Assembly (NCBI RefSeq): GCF_030867145.1
Contig: NC_134428.1
Span: 21,183,537-21,247,536 of the forward strand
DNA: 64,000 bases
Direction of reading: 5' to 3'
Origin: Opisthocomus hoazin
Taxonomy: Eukaryota > Chordata > Aves > Opisthocomiformes > Opisthocomidae
The notes below the pieces were generated by a model, which saw only the letters and a program-made list of their open reading frames with translations, made no database searches and was not told the origin of the DNA. Position numbers and translations under genes: made by a program. This document shows, piece by piece, positions 55,366 through 64,000 of this stretch (positions within the stretch are counted from its first letter, which is position 1; each line of letters starts with the position of its first letter).

Positions 55366-58300
55366 TAGCACATTAAGAAAGGCATTTGTTCTTTTTTAAG
55401 TCCTGTGTCTTTTAAGAAAGCACCAGACCATGCCTCCATAAAGAATAATTTTTAAAAAACAAGACAGTGACTGAAAACAAGTTGTTGCATGCTCCTTTTA
55501 GAGCCAGAATAGTTAGGAATGATGAAGACTGGTTTTAAGGGATGCTTGTTTTGACCTTATCTGTATCTCCATTCTAAAAAGAGAGTTCTTGAGTTCCTAG
55601 TTGCATTTTAAGGTCTAGAGCAGCAGGCGGCATTCAAGGAGTCAAAAGCCGATCATCCTTAACATTACAAACTTTCTTCTATAGATAACATACACTTGTT
55701 TGATCTCAGCAAAGAGATAAAACAAAAAGCTGACTTTGTTTTTAATTGAAGCCAGAAGCCAATCCATTTTGCTGAATTTTTCAAAGTGCTCCTATTCACC
55801 ATTCCGAAAGAAGTAGGATAGCTTCTAACTAGTAAGCTTAGCTTTGGTAAATAATCAGAAAACAGCAGCTATAGTGCAGATGACAACACTGTTTTCTGAG
55901 AAAAACCAATGCTGATTTTTTGAAAACTCAGGGAATACTGGGGTTTGCAACTTACTCCAAGGTCTTGCCATGTGCTAAGAAGCTTTCTGAAACCTAGGAA
56001 CAAAAAAAAAAAAAAAAAGGAGTACCTTTGCCAGTAGGTCAAGACATGGTGTATTCCTTTCCAGCAGTGGGGTGGTACTTGGTGTCCTTTACCCTCCTGC
56101 AGCCTGGGTGGAGGCGGGAACACACCACTCATTTTAGGCTGATGGAGGCTGTAGCACCTAATGCAGTGGAAGAACTTCTGCAGTCTCCTCCTTCAGTATT
56201 ACTCCTGCAGCAGTGCCATGGGGCGAGACATCTTGCTGCTGAGGTTGAAGATTTACCCTATGCCTTTTAATGAAGCCAGCATACTTACCTATCGCTCTGT
56301 GCACAGCTCTATGTGTGACAGAGCCCTTGGGTGTTGTACCAGCAGCTGCTATTAGGAGAAGGTAGCTACCTGAGCAGAGTCTACACCTGGCAAAAGACAG
56401 AAGATACTAAAAATCAGGCCTTTTCTTCTCAGAAATTGAAAGTATTAATGAGAGAAGGGATTTGCTTTTAAAGAAGTGTGGATTGTTTCTGGAGTTCTAG
56501 CAATCCTGTCTGGTGAAGAGATTGTAGCTGGAAAGCTAGCATTACGTGTTGGCAGTAGGTCCGATACGCTCCAGGAAAGGAGACAGCAGTTTGCTGGGCA
56601 AATGTCTTCCTCCCTTTCAGCACTAGGAATTTTTGTGATTACAGGGTTGTGCAGTTTAGGAGACTCCAAGGAATTATTCAAATATCAGCAAATTGAAAAA
56701 GTGACTTGTTACAGAAGGGAAACACCACTGCTTATTACCGAGGTCTCTTGACTCCCAGCCCTATTAATTTTTAATGGCACTTTTTAACTTTTTATATCAG
56801 CTGGGGTGATGGTGACATTGTTAAGTTTATACCGTTTGCCTAATTGCAGTCCAAAGTCTTGTTTATACACAAGATGCTTGTACACTAAAAACCCAATTTA
56901 CAACAAACTGGGAGGGCTCCTTATCTTTAGAAGGGGAATTAAGGACTCCATTAAAAACAGGTGTCCACCTCTAGCAATTAGGTGACTCAGTGCTGATTTT
57001 GTACTGCTCTCTCTTCTGAGCTCTCTACATTACTTTAGTTTGTTTTCTCTGCCACTCCGGTTACAGCAGAGTCTTACTAACACCTAGATTGTTGTGCTGA
57101 CATCCTGCACCTGATAACTGGGAGAAACATGAAAAGTCACGGGCAGCTGAGCAGCATGAGGAACAGATGCCAGGGAACAGAGAGATTATGGGAGATGAAA
57201 GCAAAAGAAAAATCTCATCTTTCTTTCCATAGAAAATGATAGCAGGTCTTGTGAGATGAAAATTTAGCTACTGAATTAGTAAACACACACCAACAACTAC
57301 CAATGTGGATCATCCATCACACAGGAAGCCCCACCTTCTGTAGGATGCCCACCTGTGCAGACTGGTAAGAGCTCGCATGCAAGCCCTACCCCGCTTACTT
57401 ACACTGCTAATTCATTTTCAACCCACTTCTTACCTGCCAGAGTTTCTTTTTTTTGCACCTCCACAAGACCCTTATCCCAACCACAGGGCTTACTGCTGGG
57501 TAAAGAATTTACACCATGTGGTATGTCTTGCCAAGGAGCCGTGGTCATGGTGCACCCAGGGGAAGGGTTTCACTCTCAAGGAGATGGTCCTGAGAAGCAG
57601 ACTTGGTACCCCACATGTATACCGAGCATTCACTTCAACAAGTGCTATTGCTACTTACCACTTCATGACGTGACAACAGTGGTCCCTCCATAAACTGTAC
57701 GTGTGCAGCTCACTCCCGGCACACGCTGAGGACGCCAACGATGTAGAAGAGGAGATGGGCTGCCTGGCCTTCCATTATGGATGCAGCAGATGACAGTTCA
57801 AAGCTGCTATTTTGGGATGGATTTCTGTGGAAACCGCTGTTTTCACACTATCATCAGCACTGTAACTGTGTACGGTTCCTGCAGGAGGCAGGCACCACCG
57901 AGAGTTTTCCAACACACATGACAGCCAATTTCAGTGAAGGCTGTAGCCAGACATGGGCCTCGTTTAGTGCAAGAAGCACCAGGGCTCAGGACTGTCACTT
58001 GCTTTAGTGTGGGCTGTGGATAGCAGGCAGTAGCAATACAAGTGGTGTCAACACAGAACACAACAGATTAGAAAAATCTCTGTCTCCAGTACTCTGGCTG
58101 GTACTGTGAAAGAAGAAGGTTACAAAGCTCATTTCATCTCTTTATCTGCACAGGGGCAATGCAAGTTCTGTTGCCTGATCTGTACGCAGGTATGAAATTC
58201 CTAGAGTTTCTTGGAACACATTTCAACAAAGCTCTGAGGAAAGGATTTATCGTTTAACTGCTCAGACTCAAACAGGCACAGGAGAGCACAAGCATCTTTG

Positions 58301-61300
58301 GCTCAGCCCTACACTAGCAACAGCTTTATAAAAGCTGCCAAAGGAATGGCTGTTAATTTTCTGGTTTAATACACTGGACATTTAAAAGCCAAAGAATATT
58401 CTTTGCCTAATTTCACAACTTAGTCAAAAATGGGCCATAAATGTCTAAGGCTGTTGCTTTAGCTTAGATACATGTGATCTGTGATTACAGATCAACTCAT
58501 GCATATCTTCGTGATTTCCTTTGTTGGTCTCTATTTGCTCTACCTTTCAATACATATTCATCAAGGCTTCTAAAAACCACCATGTATTAGAGAGGAAACT
58601 CATCAATCAGCTTCACTGCAGAAGGTCTCAGCAATTTACAATGGAAAAATGTATCAGTAGCAGCACCTCTGTAGTCTGTGTCATTTTCCTTCAGAGCAGT
58701 GGTTTCTGTCCCCTGCTGAGAAATAAAGCACCACATTAACACGGCCAGACCTCAGCCTGCGTCAGACACGCTCCTCCACGGGCAGGACAGAGCTCCCCTA
58801 GAAACTTGCACGCAGAGAAATGGAAGGGCTTTCTTTCTAAGCAGTGGTGTGTCTGTCTCTGAACAAGGTGGAACAAAGCTGGCGATGTATAGTTGTAGCG
58901 AAAGCATTTGGGGCTCTACAAACACCCATCATGGATACACTTAGAACTCTCCCCCCAAGATTGAAGGGGAAATGAGCAGCCCGCATCAAGAGTCCCTGCG
59001 ATACTACAGGTGCAAATATGCCACTGTTTCAGTTATAGCAAAATGAAACTCAAAAGTACTTCTATCTGTAATATCATTACCAAGTCTCAGCTTAGATCAC
59101 AGCAGCTTAATGTGTTTATTTACCATAAACGCCTAACAGGGCCACAAAGATGCCTTTCACATGGCTGACTCCAAAACAAACCCATCCAAACCAAGTTACT
59201 CCCCAGCTCGCTCTGCAGTTGCCCAGTTGGTCTGTGCAAGGACTGGAACACGCTGCCTGGGACAGAGGGTACACCCACTCCTTTGAGGGACATTGCCCTG
59301 TTAGACCAGATCAGGGGTAAAGTAAAATCACGACCTTAAACAGCTCCTGTAAAGCATCAGGGCTCGAACCATGTGGTAGGTCTGCCCCTTTTCAGTGCAA
59401 GATACCTGGGAATTACCTTTAAGACAGAGACACTTTCAGATATTCAGCTCTCTTATTTCATTATCTCTTGGTCCTCATATTTCCAGTCTCCATGGACCCC
59501 ATATTCCCTGAGCTGGTCCATAGAAGGGAGCAGGGTGCTTGCACTGGTGTGCGTAGGGACATCAAGCCTTGCCTCGGCTGGTGCCTCACCACCACCATGC
59601 TCAGAGCTTTGACCTCGGACCAGCTTCTGCGCCGGGCAGTGACGAGCACGAAGGAGCTGCAGAGCCAGGTCTGGCAGATGGTGAATCCAGGCTGTACGTC
59701 TCGAAACATGACTTGGCCAAGCCAAGCCAGCTCCAAAATAAACCCTTATTAGGCTGCATTAGCCATCGCATATGAAATTCTTCCGATTTAGCCGTTACAT
59801 AGGCTGGGCAGGGGCACAGGTGAGCCCTGGAGCCCATTGCTCTCAAAACCAAATACCCTTGATGGGACTGATCTCGTGGTTACAACTCTCACTACATGTC
59901 CAACAACAAAAAAGCTGCAGTTAAAACGCAAGTGGCAATGGTTGCTAAGTGACAGCATCCGTACAGGCTTGTCACAGCAGTGAGACAAACAGCTGTGGCT
60001 GCACAGCAATCCCATCTTATCCATGTGAGTGAGGATAAAAATGCTGTTTTCATTACTGTCTAGTAACCTGAAAATATTCTGACAGGTCAAAGTTATGCTT
60101 TAGGTTCTGACCAAGAGCCCCATGAAAACAAGGCTAAAGCCTCCACTGAAACCAGTGGCAGTGAGTTGGATTCAAAATAGCTTTAATATTGCACGCTCTT
60201 TCAATATATTTTCTTCCCAGTGAACTAGCGCATAAGACAACAACACAGCTTTCTTGGCTAAACAGTCCATTTCTGAAAAACAAGGAGCTACATGACAGTA
60301 TTTTCAGGGAGGGTCATTTGAAAAAACAAGAACAAATCAAAAACCCCACCCACCAGATTCTGAAGTGAACCTGTGGGCGATGTTCAACATGGAAGGTTTC
60401 TGCAATATTTGGAAAAGACGATAACTTCTTCAGAGCTGCAAACAACACATATAATTATAATTAGAGTATTTGAACTGGAACTTTAAAATTACATAAAGTG
60501 ATGGTTGAGTTGTTAAGGAGCCTGGGATCCAGCAAGGCACGAAGGGGTCACTTGCTCCAGTGAAAACAGTGGTGGGATGGGGCAGGAGGAACCCAGGATA
60601 GGTGCTTCAGCACCATTTTGCCTGGGTGGAGTACTGCACACCCCTAGAGAGACCCCAATTAGCATAGCTGGCAGCTCAATGCACCCGAGGAAGAGAAATT
60701 TAAAAAAAAAGAGGAAAAAAAGTATTGCAACAGGCTGTGTACGATAGCTTGCTCACCATACGTACTCCTACGTGCTGCGGAAAAACCTGTTTGAGGCCGT
60801 GTTGGTAGTGGGGACAAAGGGACCGATCTGTCAACGTCCTGTGAACAGATCAGAAGTGACCAGGAAAGGCCACCACCCGGCTGCCAAACGGAGCGAGAAA
60901 TGCACAAACGGGCGCGCCCAGCTCGGCACGCACACGCCAGCTGCAACGGCAACGCGCGAGCCACACGGCAAATCCCAGCACTCCGACACAAGGGATCACC
61001 GTCAGCTGCCGGTGCAGCGCATCGTGGCGCGAAACGTCCTGCCAGAGCACCTGTGACCGCGTTTACTCCAAGTGGCAGTCCTTAGCGACTCCTGACGCTA
61101 ATTATGCCCCTTCCTAATGAATTCTCTTTCGGCTCCATCCGCAGAAGCCTCGATTTCCATTGCCAGTAGCAACAGCCCTGATCCTGCCGGCAGCTCTAAC
61201 AACACATGAGCCGCCAGCGTAGTCAAAGCTCATCCACGAGGATAAAGCCAACTTGACTGTTGCCTTTGGTCACTATCTCCATGTCAGCTTATTAAACACT

Positions 61301-64000
61301 TCTATTTTGTGCATTGTGCCAGAGTAAAATGTGATTTATTTTTCCCCCGTCTGTATTTTATCCATAAAAGCAGCACTTTTCCTAGCTGTTCCCCTTATTC
61401 CTCAGATTGCTTCACCACAGTCAAGAAAACGAGTATGTCTCATACTGGTATTAAAACTCTGTGTTGCTGCTCTCTAAACCCTGCAGCACAGGGTGAATAT
61501 TGCTGTGCAGACAAGGGTCTGACTTTTCAGCAGCATTAAATTAGCCAGCTCAAAGGTGTAGCACGCTGGCTGGCTGGCTGGATGAAAGGCACGTCTGCTG
61601 CATCCGCTGCAGCGCTGGCGGGCAGACAGCTCAACCTCGCCGCTACTACAGACATGGCATCATGGAGGGAAAAAAAAAACAAGAGAAACCTCCTGTCTCT
61701 CTAATTCCTGTTGAGAACTTCCGCCCCGTAGGGATCAGCCTTGCCTTCCTCCCTAGTTTGGGAGTATCTCCTCCGCCCTTTATTTATCACGGCGACATCA
61801 AAGATCCATCTCCATGGAAACGTCTGAGCTCAAAAGACTTTCTGCACTACGGCTTTACATCCTGCACGGAGGTTTTGGCACTGTGTTTTGAAACAGGAGC
61901 TTGGAGATGATCAGCATTCAGGTCTCTTCAGAAACGGTTTGATTAGTTATAATCGATAACCTGAGCAGAGCTGCCGCTGCATTACGGCATGTGCGGTCCA
62001 TGAAGACCACAGCCATTCAGCTGTACATGGAGACACCCCATGCCCTGGCTCCTACGGCTTCCAGGCTGTTTCCCTCACATCCAGAACACATGAGGGACAC
62101 TGTCACGTGTGTTCTTCAGTAGCCGGCACCCCAGCGCTGTGTCCCCACATCTGGGGTTTGGTAGGGCTTTCAGCAGACCGGAGCCACGTGGGCAGAGCTG
62201 CTGGAGCCCAGTACTGCCCGGTCTGCGCTGCGTCTCACACCTCGCAGGAGGCAGCTGCGGAGCTGCCTGGACGTACCCGACGGAGACGGCATGGCACAGC
62301 ACCCAGCCCGGCAGAGACTTGGTGAGTCCTGCATTCAGACTGTCACCTCTGGACCAGCAGCGGCTGGGGCACTGGTGCTGGCTTGTTCCGGTGACTTCCC
62401 TCCCGGTAGTGCTGAGCTCCATTTCCTTCAGCACAGTCACTCCTACAGCTGATTGCCAGGAGAGGCCAAATAAATTTTAAAATTAAGTAAAACATACATG
62501 GTTTAAGATATTTTTGTTCCTTGTTCAGCTCACCACGTGGCCACACAAACTGCTAAACTGTTGTACTGGGTCAGGAGCGACCAGCCAGGAGGAGAGCTGC
62601 TCAAACAGCCATTGCAGCTGCCTACGATACGAAGTGGACGCGGAGCTGCAGCCTCGCAGGAAATCCTGGATTCAGCTTAAACCTCACGTGACGAAAAGTC
62701 AGGACAAAAAGGAGTGAAACAGAACTCACTTGCGAGACCCTCACGTTCACAGGCATGACCCGAGAAGGGCCAGCAGGGAGTGAAGACCACCCGGGGCTGC
62801 ATCAGCACCGAAGCAGAGCTAGTGGCACCGACCTGGAGCGCATCAGCCAGCGCCCGGGGCAGGAGGGGGCCCTGTCTCGCGGCACTGCTGGGGGCAGATT
62901 GTGCTCCCAAGGAAGCCAGACCATGTCTCACTACTGCTTGAGGCGGTGGTGAGACCCAAATTACCCACATGTACACAGACTGCGATTTTTATAATCTTAT
63001 TAAAAAATTTCAGAATAGCAACTGTGCAGAGAGGAATCCAGCTGCCAGCGTTTAGCCTTAGCCTAGGGCACAGGCAGAATATGCCAAGCGTGAATTAATA
63101 CCGCATAAGCTGCACCATGCTGAGTTTCATGGCTTAATTATAAAACAGAAAGCAATAATCAGGGGATCTGTAAGGCTAATAAACGTTCTGAGAACAACGA
63201 ATGTGACACAAGAGCCACAGCCAGTGCGACAGGACACGAGTGCATTTTAAGAGCACGTTAATCACACACCATGTATTAATTTGCAGCTGGTTTCCAATGA
63301 CAGCACTTGGCCTTTAGCCACCTTGGCAGCATCGCTGGGCACAAGCAGATCATCGCCTAGCTCAGAGCAAAGTGAGCTGTAGCCTACCCACGAGCAAAAT
63401 AGTCACCACCATGCATCAGTCCAACGAGACACAGACATCAGCTCCGGCTTAAAGCTCTGCAGCCCTGTGACTCTGCACTGCTTTACGCCTAAGCTCGGTT
63501 TACCGCTCGCACCTCTATCAGCATTTGGAGGTTTCTGGGTCAGCGACGGTGTCCACCAGGCTGCACAGCGTGAGTCACCTGGCGAAGGACAGCGCAAGGA
63601 GAAAACCTGGCCCCAGCAAATTCTCCAATCATCTCTGCAGTAAAATGCTTGAAAACGCTTCTGTTTCTCAGCGCCTCCAACTATCTCTCCTCTCCATCTC
63701 GTATTTCATCTCACTGCAGCTTTTTAATTACGCAGGCAGCTCGTTGCAGGGCTTTGCGTCTCACAGACCTCCAGTCTTCTGTAGGGAGTACATTTTTCTG
63801 TAGAGGGTACTGTCTCCAGTTAGATTATTGCCCATGTGAAACTTGATGTCTCTATCTCTTCGTCTTAGGGAAAACTCTGATAAACCTTAAAATGCAGATG
63901 CCACCAGGAAGAACCGCTCCACCTGCACTATCACACAGTGACACCCAAATTCCTCGAGACCAAGATGCCCATGCAGGACATGCCCCAGCCCTTTACCAGT
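55366..64000. other. Intergenic region downstream of BRAT1
   Basis: No coding exon, CR1 copy or RNA gene can be supported on either strand. An A17 run lies at 56002-56018. In human the next gene is LFNG, tail-to-tail with BRAT1, but none of its well-conserved glycosyltransferase exons are recognisable here, so it should lie beyond 64000. GC-richer patches at about 59500-59740, 60800-61080 and 62100-62940 carry short open frames with no domain I recognise. Sequence at 61720-61870 and 63060-63320 could be conserved non-coding DNA but cannot be judged alone. Confidence 0.6.

Noticed and set aside
55366-64000. LFNG exons expected from human synteny
   Set aside because: None of the conserved fringe glycosyltransferase text is seen on the minus strand; the gene should lie outside the window.
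1-64000. Bacterial-style systems, CRISPR arrays, operons or phage
   Set aside because: The window is vertebrate nuclear DNA with split genes; no regularly spaced direct repeats or operon-like gene runs are present.

Overview
This is a vertebrate nuclear genomic window, most probably from a bird. The evidence is three split genes with GT-AG introns, CpG-island promoters, and several CR1 LINE tails of the type common in bird genomes (for example 15834-16069, ending in the typical ATTCTGTG repeat). CR1 also occurs in turtles and crocodilians, so 'bird' is inferred, helped by the short introns. The gene order TTYH3 - IQCE - BRAT1 is the same as on human chromosome 7p22.

Layout. Positions 1-9448 are part of the first intron of TTYH3 (minus strand); only its first coding exon (9449-9571) lies in the window, inside a CpG island at about 8980-10500. 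Positions 9572-17509 are intergenic, with a possible old LTR fragment (about 10890-11450) and a CR1 tail. IQCE occupies 45196 down to 20907 on the minus strand in 22 coding exons. All splice phases join, giving a 683-residue protein, and the probable 3' UTR runs down to about 17510. BRAT1 starts head-to-head with IQCE and runs 45693-55134 on the plus strand in 13 coding exons, giving 835 residues and a short 3' UTR with AATAAA at 55339. Positions 55366-64000 are intergenic with no supported gene. In human the next gene in this direction is LFNG, and none of its exons are seen here.

How the genes relate. IQCE is a ciliary-base protein of the Hedgehog pathway (partner of EFCAB7, tethering EVC-EVC2). 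BRAT1 is a HEAT-repeat protein of the ATM/DNA-damage response and of Integrator INTS9-INTS11 assembly. They share a promoter of about 500 bp that carries a full ETS/GABP site directly beside an RFX-type X-box, the usual signature of ciliary gene control. TTYH3 encodes a tweety-family membrane protein and has its own CpG island.

I found no undescribed multi-gene system. The items most worth checking are the X-box/ETS pair in the shared promoter, a perfect 35-bp inverted repeat in an IQCE intron, a SUMO-interaction-like acidic/IVIV tail in IQCE, a 24-nt microexon between two IQ motifs, and an in-frame upstream ATG that would give BRAT1 an arginine-rich N-terminus.
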